NCBI GenBank assembly: GCA_023425025.1
Contig: JAFADG010000010.1
Span: 1-42,787 of the forward strand
Reading direction: 5' to 3'
From: Bacillota bacterium
Lineage (GTDB): Bacteria > Bacillota > Clostridia > Christensenellales > Aristaeellaceae
DNA length: 42,787 nucleotides
Part shown: positions 32,816 to 41,105 of the stretch, piece after piece
Layout: every line of letters starts with the position of its first letter
How positions within the stretch are numbered: position 1 is the first letter of the stretch
Notes under the pieces: generated by a model
Databases searched by the model: none
Told to the model about the DNA's origin: nothing
Seen by the model: only the letters and a program-made list of their open reading frames with translations
Program-made: the position numbers and the translations under genes

Positions 32816-33808
32816 ATGCAGAAAAACCATTTTCGTCTTTATGATTCATCAAGTGCTGTCACAAAAAGGACGCTATTGCTTACTCTCTTCCTTTGCATGA
32901 TGTTATCGGGTATCGCAATAGCGCACGCAGGCGGCGAAGTACAAAGCCGGGTGCAAAATTCCGACACACCGCAGCGCATTGTTGTCTTTCCGCTGTTTGC
33001 GGAAGAGATGCTTCTGGAAATGATAGGGCCCGACCGCATCGTCTATGTTGGGCATGAATACTGGGAAACCGGTGAAGCATACTCGCCGACGATGGCGCTG
33101 ACGGAGCATATCCAGGGCAGATATTGGAACATGTGCAACGAGGAAGAGATTCTCGATCTTCAACCGGATTTGGTGGTAGTATGGGGAGATTTTACCAGGG
33201 ACTATGAAGAGATTTTCCCCGAACTGGTACAGGCGAATATCCCCTTTTTGTTTCTGGATACGCCGGAAACCATCGAAGACATTGTGAGTACGCTGATAAC
33301 ATTAGGCGAAGCGGTTGGCGCGAAGGATATGGCTGCCCGGATGGTTCAGGATATGGAAGCCGCACTCGCGCAAATCACGCAAATCGTTTCAAGCGTTCCG
33401 CAGGAAAAGCGCGTACGTGTGACGCATTTCGATTACAGCGAGCCTGAATGCTTTAGGCCAAATAACTTTTATGTCATAGCGCGTGCCGCCGGCGTAATCA
33501 ATGCAAGCGGAAGTGATACGGACTATATGGAGATGAACGATGAGCTGTTGGCGGAATGGAACCCTGATTTGGTAACCGTTAATCCTTTTTACTTGGATAC
33601 CGATGGATCCCTATACGAAATTGGCGACGATTATGTGGAAAGCTCCATTGCTTATCTGCTGAATAATCCAAGTCTTTCGAACGTCACGGCGATCAAAAAC
33701 CGCAACGTACATCCATTAGGCCTACACGAATCTCAGTTCATTGTTCAAAGCGTAATGGAATTGGCGCGGCTTGCATACCCTGATCTGTTTGCAGGGCGAG
33801 ACGACTGA
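32816..33808 (+). CDS. Metal-chelate/cobalamin-type substrate-binding protein
   Basis: 330 residues from ATG 32816 with GAAAGGAAG upstream. A charged leader and membrane-spanning signal (RTLLLTLFLCMMLSGIAIAHA) precede a Peripla_BP_2 fold: PQRIVVFPLFAEEMLLEMIG, then LDLQPDLVVVWGDF, a long linking helix (EAVGAKDMAARMVQDMEAAL) and a second lobe (NDELLAEWNPDLVTVNPFYL). The family binds ferric siderophores, haem or cobalamin. No permease or ATPase gene is adjacent, so it would have to feed a transporter encoded elsewhere or act as a scavenger. The signal end (AHA|GG) has no lipobox cysteine. Confidence 0.8.
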   Translation: MQKNHFRLYDSSSAVTKRTLLLTLFLCMMLSGIAIAHAGGEVQSRVQNSDTPQRIVVFPLFAEEMLLEMIGPDRIVYVGHEYWETGEAYSPTMALTEHIQGRYWNMCNEEEILDLQPDLVVVWGDFTRDYEEIFPELVQANIPFLFLDTPETIEDIVSTLITLGEAVGAKDMAARMVQDMEAALAQITQIVSSVPQEKRVRVTHFDYSEPECFRPNNFYVIARAAGVINASGSDTDYMEMNDELLAEWNPDLVTVNPFYLDTDGSLYEIGDDYVESSIAYLLNNPSLSNVTAIKNRNVHPLGLHESQFIVQSVMELARLAYPDLFAGRDD

Positions 33809-33869
33809 ATGTATGTTCCTTGACCTTGGTTTGCGTGCTATAGGCAAGCGCTGCTGTGATCCCGATCGG

Positions 33870-33940
33870 TCATGGATGCCATCTGCCTGCCAAGTGTAAG
33901 TCTGGGTGCCGTCCGATTTGGGATTGCCGATGGGGGCATT
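33870..33940 (-). pseudogene. RHS core scrap
   Basis: In one minus-strand frame: APIGNPKSDGTQTYTWQAD, matching LIGNPLADGTWTYQWQAG in the intact RHS protein. About 23 codons remain. It lies beside a REP-like repeat and a two-helix membrane protein gene, mirroring the relic cluster at 19-20 kb. Confidence 0.65.
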
Positions 33941-33946
33941 TGTGTG

Positions 33947-33982
33947 AGACGGGGGACTGTGACACAGAACCGTCCCCTGTGT
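33947..33982. repeat. REP-like repeat, degenerate inverted pair
   Basis: GACGGGGGACTGTGACAC followed by AGAACCGTCCCCTGTGTTCC: two facing REP-type units with almost no spacer. Confidence 0.65.
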
Positions 33983-34062
33983 TCCCCGGGAGTGTATCCT
34001 ATCCCTTCATGCCAGCAACGCAGAGTACCGTTCCCTGTATCTGATCCCCTGGGTTTGATGGT

Positions 34063-34488
34063 TTACCCTTGGCTATTATTTGATTTTATTGCGAGATTCT
34101 TATTTCTCAAATAAATCAGCTTCTTAGTTGTATAATGGATGCGCACATCACGGATAATCTTTTTTTCTGCATCAGCATAATATATAATGCTAATAAACTT
34201 ATATGGGCCTGTCTTATAGGCAAGCACATGACTTACAGAATCCCAGGGGATGCGCGATACAGTCCCCTTGTTAGCAAAAACAATATTGTCATCCTGAAAT
34301 AGAATATAGTTATTTTTGTCTTCAAAATAGCTCCAAATCAAACACAGGATGGCAGCGAGCAAAATCAAGCCAGAGAATAATCTACCAATCCAATGATAGC
34401 TTTCTATAAAAGTGATACACATAACCGGAGTGAGAAAACTGCATGAAACTACCGCAAAAATGAAATTATACCGGCGTTGGCCAATCAT
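34063..34488 (-). CDS. Two-helix membrane protein, possible orphan immunity protein
   Basis: 141 residues from ATG 34488 (GGAGGGTAT upstream). Two membrane segments (FIFAVVSCSFLTPVMCITFI, residues ~8-27; and LFSGLILLAAILCLIWSYF, ~36-54) are followed by a PH-like soluble domain (NIVFANKGTVSRIPWDSVSH and YYADAEKKIIRDVRIHY). The layout matches the gene at 19601-20041, though sequence identity looks low. It lies between an RHS scrap and a RAYT relic. Immunity function is inferred from this context alone. Confidence 0.5.
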   Translation of the reverse strand: MIGQRRYNFIFAVVSCSFLTPVMCITFIESYHWIGRLFSGLILLAAILCLIWSYFEDKNNYILFQDDNIVFANKGTVSRIPWDSVSHVLAYKTGPYKFISIIYYADAEKKIIRDVRIHYTTKKLIYLRNKNLAIKSNNSQG

Positions 34489-34514
34489 ATACCCTCCACA
34501 GAGCACGGGGGGAC

Positions 34515-34541
34515 GAACGCAGGGGACGGCTCCTTTTGTTC
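34515..34541. repeat. REP-like repeat next to second RAYT relic
   Basis: GAACGCAGGGGACGGCTCC followed by TTTTGTTC, abutting the end of the RAYT relic as at 20113. Confidence 0.7.
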
Positions 34542-34542
34542 T

Positions 34543-34830
34543 ACGCTTTTCGGATGATCCTCATGCTTTCTCCGGTCAGTCTGCTGATCTACCAGCAAGA
34601 TTCATTTGATCTTCGAGCAAATCCAAAACCTCTATCTTACGCACCTTATCCAGGCGCTGAAATTCATCCATCCCGTGTTGTATCCAACATTCTCCGCAAT
34701 CAGTCACTTCACCTGCTAATCGCTCACTTTGGGGATGGATCGGCTGAACATTCAGGTACTTAAGTTCGTTTGTCTTCTTACTGGAATGCAATGAATATCT
34801 CACAATCCATGATGGATGCCCGGTGTTCTG
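34543..34830 (-). pseudogene. Second RAYT transposase relic
   Basis: Fragments in different frames spell the same C-terminal domain as the relic at 20139: MDCEIFIAFQ, then LKYLNVQPIHPQSER, DEFQRLDKVRKIEVLDLLED and LTGESMRIIRKA. Several frameshifts and stops separate them; no catalytic domain remains. The rest of the 34489-34923 gap holds no other recognisable feature. Confidence 0.75.
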
Positions 34831-34923
34831 CCTGTGCCAGCTGCGCCTCTACAGGCTCCAGACTCGCTATGCTCGCACCCTCCAAGCCTCCGCACCGTGC
34901 CGCACTACGCAAGCTTAATCAAG

Positions 34924-36912
34924 CTATATTTCTTCCATCATCGGCCTGCGCATAGGTTGTCCCTGGGGCATCCCCTGCCCGCCCTCCATCATGGCAGCCA
35001 TCATTTCCTCCGGCATCTCACCTTGCTCCGTCATCCCGCCCGGCCCCGCCTGCGGCGCGCCTTCCATCATGGATTCCGGCGCCATACCCTCCGGTACCTC
35101 GCCCTCCTGCGCCTGCCCTTCCTCCATCCCCCCGCCGTCAGGCCCAAATGCCCCGCCGGCCAAGGCCTTGCCATACCTTTCATTCGCCTGTTGCAGGCTC
35201 CCGACCGCCTTCATCAGCTGCTCGTTCTGCGCCGCCAATTCCGCCAGCTTCTTGGTAATCATATCGCTTTCCCGCAGCACAGGCATAATCTTGTCCTTGC
35301 CGTCCACGTTTAAAATCTCAAACAGCTTCGACAGCGGGAAGGCCATCCCCGCCTGGGCCGCCATGCTGAAGGCCTGCATGTACAGCTCATTCTGAGCCTG
35401 CACCCGGATGGGGTTGCGGCGCTGCACCTGCACCTGCACGGTGTACGGCGGCGGTGGCAGCAGCCCGGATTTTCTGCCGTTTTGAAACAGCCGCTCGGAG
35501 CTCATTTCCACCTCGCGCTGCTCCCCGCGGCTGCCCACGATCAGCGCCTTCCGCCTTTTGTCGTAGAACTGGGCCATCAGCCACATCACCTGCTGCACCA
35601 TCTGGCGGAAGCCCTGGTTCAGCGTGGCGGTGCGCATGCGGTTTTGCTTGTTTCCGGCCTCCTGCAGGGCGCTGATGGCCGAAGCGGCCGTCACGCCGCC
35701 GGCGGTTTCGCCCCTGGTGAACTGGTTCTGGCCGGAATCCATTTTCAGGTCGGTCTGCAACTGCATCATCTGCTGGGCGGCCATGCCGTTAAAGGGCGCG
35801 TGCTGCAGCCATTGCAGGTTGGAAGGATCTATGTTGTCGCCCTCGATGATGTCACAGGACCAGTCGGCAAGTGCCTCCTTGTCGATGCCGCAGGCCCTGC
35901 GTATCAGCAGCCGGCCCTTGCTGGAATAGCGCAGATTGGTGTCGATGTATCTGGCGTACCGGTTGATGTAGCGCATCATGGGCGCCAGCTCCTGCACCAG
36001 GCCGTCGCCAACGGGAATCCCCTCAATGGGGGTGAACACATCCAGCACGAAGGGATACAGGCCGTGCTTGTAAATATCCTCATGGATGGAAAGCAGCGCG
36101 CCGCCGGCGGCATACGCCACGTTGATGGTATAGCGTCTGGCCTTTGCGTCATACAGCCGGTACCAGTACTCCATCAGCATGGCCCTGGGCTCCTCGGCGC
36201 TGGGGCTGTCCTCCTGCGCCATCAAAACGCCCACGCCGCCATGCAGCCCGTCCTCGGCCTGCACGTAAGCAGCCACGCCGGGATAGTGGGCCGCAAAATA
36301 GCTTAGCGGATGCCACGAAACCTTGATCAGCGCCCGGGCGTCCTGAATGTCCTCAGCCAGCGGGTCCCACAAAAAGGATTCAATGGGATAGCGGATGACG
36401 GCGATATTGCCCCGGCCATAGTCCATATCCGGGTCCCAGGCGATCTGCGTCACCGCCGTGCCGGTGCAAAGAAAATCCTCCACCCGGCGCTTGTGAAAGG
36501 CCTCAAAGTCGTTCTGGTTCAAAACAAAGCGCACCACGTCGTTCATGTCCTCGGCCACCGGTTGCAGCTCCGGCCGCTCCGGCATGAGTATGGCCTCGGG
36601 CATGTTGTCAATCTGGTCCGCCACGCAGTTGTTATAGGTGGATTTGAGCGTTTGCAGCTGCAAGGTCGGTTCCTTCCGGATAACCTCCTGACCGTTTTCC
36701 AGGTCGGTATACGTATGTACGTCCTGCCTGGGATCCTGGCCGAGGATGATCTTTCGGGCTTCCTTGGCCCGGTCGTGAATCTCCCGGCAGCCATCGGTGA
36801 AGGTCAAAAGCCGCGCGTACATTTCACTGAGCAGCCGCCGCTGGGCGTCGTTGAGTTTCTGTTCGCCGACCACAACCTCCATGGCCTTTTGTGCGCCGTA
36901 TTCCTGGGGCAT
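34924..36912 (-). CDS. Phage portal protein (podovirus type)
   Basis: 662 residues from ATG 36912 with AAGGAGTGATACGA upstream. The N-terminal half has the portal-type pattern EARKIILGQDPRQD, LKSTYNNCVADQIDNMPEA, VEDFLCTGTAVTQIAWDPDM and IRYPIESFLWDPLAEDIQDA. The long stem and clip helices follow (FTRGETAGGVTAASAISALQ is the conserved Q-F-x-R-G-E-T-x-G-G motif). The C-terminal ~100 residues are low complexity, rich in methionine, glycine, glutamate and proline. It forms the dodecameric vertex through which DNA is packaged and docks the terminase. The scaffold gene, which should follow, lies 19 kb away. Confidence 0.9.
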   Translation of the reverse strand: MPQEYGAQKAMEVVVGEQKLNDAQRRLLSEMYARLLTFTDGCREIHDRAKEARKIILGQDPRQDVHTYTDLENGQEVIRKEPTLQLQTLKSTYNNCVADQIDNMPEAILMPERPELQPVAEDMNDVVRFVLNQNDFEAFHKRRVEDFLCTGTAVTQIAWDPDMDYGRGNIAVIRYPIESFLWDPLAEDIQDARALIKVSWHPLSYFAAHYPGVAAYVQAEDGLHGGVGVLMAQEDSPSAEEPRAMLMEYWYRLYDAKARRYTINVAYAAGGALLSIHEDIYKHGLYPFVLDVFTPIEGIPVGDGLVQELAPMMRYINRYARYIDTNLRYSSKGRLLIRRACGIDKEALADWSCDIIEGDNIDPSNLQWLQHAPFNGMAAQQMMQLQTDLKMDSGQNQFTRGETAGGVTAASAISALQEAGNKQNRMRTATLNQGFRQMVQQVMWLMAQFYDKRRKALIVGSRGEQREVEMSSERLFQNGRKSGLLPPPPYTVQVQVQRRNPIRVQAQNELYMQAFSMAAQAGMAFPLSKLFEILNVDGKDKIMPVLRESDMITKKLAELAAQNEQLMKAVGSLQQANERYGKALAGGAFGPDGGGMEEGQAQEGEVPEGMAPESMMEGAPQAGPGGMTEQGEMPEEMMAAMMEGGQGMPQGQPMRRPMMEEI

Positions 36913-37039
36913 TCGTATCACTCCTTTTTAATAAACCTTGATGGATGATGGATTACTGTCCGTTCCGCCTAAACGAAGCGCTGCGCAGGGCGAAGGCTTG
37001 AACAGCGAGCACAGCCCCCTGCCCCCCCAAGGCTCCTTA

Positions 37040-37176
37040 GCCTCCTTTTGATTCTTCGCACCGCCCCCTTGGGGCGCGGTGTTTCGCTTCGTCAGGGCAA
37101 GCCCTTCCGTCGCTCAGGTTCGCTTTGCTCACCCTCCGAACGGAGGTGGCAGGCGAAGCCTGACGGAGGATTGGCC
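37040..37176. repeat. R1 long-form repeat, copy between GNAT and portal
   Basis: CTCCTTTTGA, an ~88-bp insert (37052-37139), then the CGGAGGTGGCAGGCGAAGCC palindrome and TGACGGAGGATTGGCC. It has the same orientation as the copy at 39323-39460. The remaining 36922-37225 gap has no gene. Confidence 0.8.
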
Positions 37177-37225
37177 AGCGCAGCGGTTGCTCCAGATGGG
37201 GATTAACATCCCCCCCGCGCCAACG

Positions 37226-37260
37226 CAAAACCCGCAGGCTTCTTCAAAAAGCCTGCGGGC
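37226..37260 (-). terminator. Terminator of AraC-GNAT operon
   Basis: On the minus strand CCCGCAGGCT pairs perfectly with AGCCTGCGGG (10 bp), followed by TTTTGCG, about 90 bp after the GNAT stop. Confidence 0.8.
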
Positions 37261-37348
37261 TTTGCGTATATTCCTGCCCTAATAATAAAGGAAATGCGGT
37301 CCCTCTGGCATCCTCAAAAGAACACCGGATCAACCGCATCCCATTCCC

Positions 37349-37822
37349 CTAAAACAATATCTCAAACTCGAACTCATGCGCTATGGGAATGCCATCATTC
37401 CCCCGCCCCGGCACCTCGGCTTTGAGCCTGCGCACCGCCTCAAACCCGCCGATGTGCACGGCCTTCAGCGAAAACCCGTACTTCTGATAGAACCGTATGG
37501 CCTGGGTGTCGTCGTTCGTCGTCACCAGCCACAGCCGCTTTGCCCCCTGCGCCCTGGCGGTTTCCGCCACCGTATCCAGCAGTGACCTCCCGACGCCGAT
37601 GCCCTGCACCAGGGAGAACAGCGCGGAAACCTCGCATGCCTCCCCATCCATGCGGTACAGAACCGCGCCCAGCAGCGCCCCGTCACCCTCCGCCACAAAG
37701 CCCGGCAGATCGCTTGTGTCATACAGCTTCCCGCGGGTGACGATCATTGGCCCGCCCCATAAATACTTGATGTAGGCGTTCACGTTTTTCCGGTACGTAT
37801 CATCCAAAGGCTGAATATGCAT
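37349..37822 (-). CDS. GNAT-family N-acetyltransferase
   Basis: 157 residues from ATG 37822; its ribosome site GAGGAG is formed by the last codons of the upstream regulator gene (3-bp gap), so the two are an operon. The acetyl-CoA-binding motif A is VQGIGVGRSLLDTVAETARA (residues ~70-90), and motif B includes IRFYQKYGFSLKAVHIGGFE. The N-terminal part (DTYRKNVNAYIKYLWGGPMI) resembles small GNATs of Bacillota that act on small molecules. The substrate is unknown. It is not a standard phage gene. Confidence 0.85.
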   Translation of the reverse strand: MHIQPLDDTYRKNVNAYIKYLWGGPMIVTRGKLYDTSDLPGFVAEGDGALLGAVLYRMDGEACEVSALFSLVQGIGVGRSLLDTVAETARAQGAKRLWLVTTNDDTQAIRFYQKYGFSLKAVHIGGFEAVRRLKAEVPGRGNDGIPIAHEFEFEILF

Positions 37823-37825
37823 CTC

Positions 37826-39142
37826 TTACTCCTCCAGGCACGCAATTCCCGCCTCGTACCACTTTGCCGCCTCGGCGATCAGCGGGGCGACCGCGCGGTT
37901 GCGCTCAGGGTCCACCCCCCAGGGCGAATGCCAGGAAAGATATGGCCTTGCCCGCTCCAGCGCGTCCACCTCCCGGGCGAAGCAGTCCGCGGCTCTCATC
38001 ATCGCATCTTCCCGGTCAGGGTGCTTAGGCGCGATCTCCCGCAAGAACTGTACGCCGGCGCTCCGCGCGGAGGTGTATACATCGTGGCAGTAGGCGTCCG
38101 CCGCGTCGCGCTCCTTTTCATCCGACCGGTACGCCTGCGCCCACCAGCCATAAAACTGCACGCCCTCGCGCTCGTGGGGCAGGGGCGAATCGGTCACCTT
38201 GCGCGCAAACTTCACCGCGTCCGCGAGCGCATCCGTTTCCAACTTTTCAAAGCTTGGGGTAAACTTCTTCTCCCCGATCAGTATGGCGCCAAGGGCAATC
38301 TCGGCGGTGCCCGGCCTGTTAAAGCTCTCGCGCTCGTACTCACTCAAGCCCTTATAGCTGCCGCGGCCAATAAACTGCCGTTGCTCCTCATCATAGCCGC
38401 ACACCACGTCCCACTCCATGCTGGTAAAGGCATGCCACACCAGCGCCGGCCGTCCCTTGTCGATCTGCGCTTTCACAGCGTCGATCATGGCGGCGGAAAG
38501 ATCGTTCCCATCCGGGCTTTTGCAAGGCGCCTCGGTGACCTCATAGCCCAGATAGCGCAAAAAGTCGCTGGTCCAGCGGGTGAAAAAGCAGGTGGGCCGG
38601 CTGGGGCACCCGCCGCTGATGCGAAACGCCGCGCCGGACACGCCCTGGATGTACGCGGGGGTGTACCCTTCCCCCAGATGGGTAAGGAGGATGCGCGCGC
38701 CCTCAAACAAAGGCTCCGTCACCCGGTAGCGGTCCACGTTCTGAATGACCATTTCCTCATCTCCTTTGATATAGGTGGCGGATAGCGTAAAGTGCAGCCG
38801 GTAGTGCCCGCGCAGCTTTATTTGCTCCCGGCGCGCCCTTTGGGGCGTCACCCCGTAAAGCCGCTTGAACGCCACGCAAAACGCGTCGGAGGTATCGTAT
38901 CCGTACCGCATGGCGATGTCCACAATCCGCTCCCTCGTATTCACAAGCGCCGCGGCCGCGCAGCTTAAACGGCGCCGGCGGATGTACTCCGTCAGCGTCA
39001 GGTCCGCCGCCAGCATGAAGATGCGCTGGAACACGGCGCCGGGACAGGCCGCGATGCGTCCGACCTCGTCCATATCAATGGTCCCGGTCAGGTTCCGCTC
39101 GATGTAGCCCATCACTTCGTTCATCTGATCCACCCAGTTCAT
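37826..39142 (-). CDS. AraC-family regulator fused to a BtrH-like C-terminal domain
   Basis: 438 residues from ATG 39142. Residues ~1-105 are an N-terminal AraC/XylS double helix-turn-helix (MNEVMGYIERNLTGTIDMDE ... TEYIRRRRLSCAAAALVNT ... AMRYGYDTSDAFCVAFKRLY). A C-terminal region of ~300 residues follows, with HLGEGYTPAYIQGVSGAAFR, CPSRPTCFFTRW and PALVWHAFTSMEWDVVCGYD. The latter blocks resemble the papain-like BtrH N-terminal / C39-like fold, suggesting ligand binding or acyl transfer rather than simple effector sensing. An alternative upstream TTG (39268) lacks support. It probably regulates its own operon with the GNAT. The cassette is flanked by R1 repeats. Confidence 0.8.
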   Translation of the reverse strand: MNWVDQMNEVMGYIERNLTGTIDMDEVGRIAACPGAVFQRIFMLAADLTLTEYIRRRRLSCAAAALVNTRERIVDIAMRYGYDTSDAFCVAFKRLYGVTPQRARREQIKLRGHYRLHFTLSATYIKGDEEMVIQNVDRYRVTEPLFEGARILLTHLGEGYTPAYIQGVSGAAFRISGGCPSRPTCFFTRWTSDFLRYLGYEVTEAPCKSPDGNDLSAAMIDAVKAQIDKGRPALVWHAFTSMEWDVVCGYDEEQRQFIGRGSYKGLSEYERESFNRPGTAEIALGAILIGEKKFTPSFEKLETDALADAVKFARKVTDSPLPHEREGVQFYGWWAQAYRSDEKERDAADAYCHDVYTSARSAGVQFLREIAPKHPDREDAMMRAADCFAREVDALERARPYLSWHSPWGVDPERNRAVAPLIAEAAKWYEAGIACLEE

Positions 39143-39322
39143 GCGCCATCCACCCCTTGCGCTCAGTATATAAAATGGAGATGAGTTTGTCCCGTTATTT
39201 TCCATACGGGATTTGCGGGGATTTTGCATTGGCCCGCCAGAATCATCCATGATTCCAGTGTAGAGCAAGTCCCTGATTCTGTCAATTTGTCAGGGAATAA
39301 AGGACAAATTCCCAAGGCTCCC

Positions 39323-39460
39323 AAGGCTCCTTTTGATTCTTCGCACCGCCCCCCTTGGGGTGCGGTGTTCCGCTCCATCAGGGCAAGCCCTTCCGTCGCT
39401 CAGGTTCGCTTCGCTCACCCTTCGAACGGAGCTGTCAGCAAAGCTGACTGAGGATTGTCC
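39323..39460. repeat. R1 long-form repeat, copy between terminase and AraC cassette
   Basis: GGCTCCTTTTGA, an ~89-bp insert (39337-39425), ACGGAGCTGTCAGCAAAGC then TGACTGAGGATTGTCC. Direct repeat of the copy at 37040; together they bracket the AraC-GNAT operon. No gene occurs in 39143-39526. Confidence 0.8.
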
Positions 39461-39526
39461 GCTGGGCCCTCTCCCATCTGACTCAATCGGCGCGCCAGAC
39501 AATCCCCTGCAAACCCTTTCCTGCCC

Positions 39527-40942
39527 TCATCCCCCCTTATACTGCACAAACGGATTCCCCGCCTTCCCCGCCGCCCTCTCATACTGCCTCACCGGCATGG
39601 GCCGCGACATCAAAAAATACCGCGTATCATCATAGGCGTGATCCTCGGCCTCCGTATCCACATCCTCCACCCGCCGATTATCATACGGCAGCGCCGGCAC
39701 AGTGCGTATCCAATCCCTGCAGGTGTTAAACACATACACCGCCGGCTTTCCCTCCTTGTCAAAGCGCAGCCGCTCATGCAGGGCCGCTTTTCCCGCCAGC
39801 CTTGTATTGTCGCTGGGCCGGAAGAACACACCCTTCAGCCTTTCCGACGGCTCCATCTGCTGGGCCACCGAATCGCCCCTGGACCTGTCAAAAATGCTGG
39901 GATCGGCGATCCTGTCCACCCGTACATTCTCCCGCGATTCCATTTCCTCCCGGGCAACGATCCCTTCGGCGATCTGCCTGGGCGTCAGCTTCAGCCCCGT
40001 GTTGGGGCGGCCCGGCTCGCAGCCGTACCATTCCCGGTACCGGTAGACCGTGCCGTCCGGGGCGATGGCCCACCAGCCAACCGAAAAGGGCTTGCTGTAC
40101 CCAAAGTCAAAGGATAGGGCCCGCTGCCAGCCGGCCGGAATCTCAAACGGCTCGATGATGTGGGTATGCAGCCGGCTTTGATACCCCGCCGGATCGTTGA
40201 TGATATCCGGAAACGCCTGGCCCTCGAACGCGTCCCAGTCGCCGTAAAGCAGCGCCCGGCGCAGGTTCGGATCCTTGCGCTCCAATTCAAAAATATACTC
40301 CCGGCTGATGTGGGGGTTGTCCGTCGCAAAGGCCGGTATGTACTGGGTGGTGAACCGGCGGCTGGCCTTGAGCACCTCGGACGTGATCTCATGCTCAACC
40401 AGCGAGAAATATTCCCCCGCGTCCACAAACATTGCTTTCACCCAGCTGTGCCCAATGTTGCCCGGATTGCTTGACGACCTCACCACCGGCACAATGCCCA
40501 GGCTCTTTTTCGCCCGCAGCCTGGTCTTTAAAAACTCGTAAATCTCCCGCTCAAAGCTGGTCAGCTCGTCAAAGTACAGCCAGTGGATCTCCGCGCCGGC
40601 GTAGTCGTACATGTCCGCGGCGCTGGCGCAATGCCGGAAAAAGATTTTGCTGCCGTTCATCAAGGCCATCTCGTGCCGGCCCACGTTGTAGCCGGCCACC
40701 GGCTTTGGGTAGGAGGCCAGCGCCTCGGCGATGATGGTATCCTCCAGCTCCCTGTACGTGCGCCGGAAGATATACGCCTTCGATAAGGGATAGCGCATGC
40801 ACCGCGCGAAGGCATCCATCACGATGGCCTTGCTTTTTCCGCCTCCCGCCGCCCCGCCGTACAGCACCTCATTGGCGGCCGATTCATGAAACATCCGCTG
40901 CTTTCCCGTCGGCTCGTAACCGATATCAATATGCTGTGGCAT
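39527..40942 (-). CDS. terL: Phage terminase large subunit
   Basis: 471 residues from ATG 40942 with AAAGGACATT upstream; the frame extends further upstream into palindromic repeats, but that part is not protein-like. ATPase: Walker A GGAAGGGKSK (residues ~29-38), Walker B WLYFDE (~121-126), coupling motif VRSSSNPGN (~154-162). RNase-H-like nuclease: D279 in LSFDFGYSKP, D347 in DRIADPSIFD and the C-terminal acidic cluster EDHAYDDTRY. It cuts and pumps phage DNA into the procapsid through the portal. All catalytic residues appear present. Confidence 0.95.
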   Translation of the reverse strand: MPQHIDIGYEPTGKQRMFHESAANEVLYGGAAGGGKSKAIVMDAFARCMRYPLSKAYIFRRTYRELEDTIIAEALASYPKPVAGYNVGRHEMALMNGSKIFFRHCASAADMYDYAGAEIHWLYFDELTSFEREIYEFLKTRLRAKKSLGIVPVVRSSSNPGNIGHSWVKAMFVDAGEYFSLVEHEITSEVLKASRRFTTQYIPAFATDNPHISREYIFELERKDPNLRRALLYGDWDAFEGQAFPDIINDPAGYQSRLHTHIIEPFEIPAGWQRALSFDFGYSKPFSVGWWAIAPDGTVYRYREWYGCEPGRPNTGLKLTPRQIAEGIVAREEMESRENVRVDRIADPSIFDRSRGDSVAQQMEPSERLKGVFFRPSDNTRLAGKAALHERLRFDKEGKPAVYVFNTCRDWIRTVPALPYDNRRVEDVDTEAEDHAYDDTRYFLMSRPMPVRQYERAAGKAGNPFVQYKGG

Positions 40943-40959
40943 AATGTCCTTTCTGCCCA

Positions 40960-41055
40960 TCCAAGGGCTCCGCCCTTGGAAATCTCGCCACCCAAGGGCC
41001 CTGCCCTTGGGAATCCCGCCAAAGGGATATATCCCTTTGGAATCCCCTATTGGGG
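40960..41055. repeat. Ladder of four palindromes upstream of terL
   Basis: CCAAGGGC-TCC-GCCCTTGG (40961-40979), CCCAAGGGCCCTGCCCTTGG then G (40991-41011), CCAAAGGGATATATCCCTTT then GG (41019-41040, perfect), and CCCC-TATT-GGGG (41044-41055). The linkers are variants of AATCCCGCCA. The spacing is ~25-30 bp. Confidence 0.8.
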
Positions 41056-41105
41056 GAAGCATATCCGATAATGTCTTTGCATGCCCTGGGAACAGTAATC
41101 TATCT

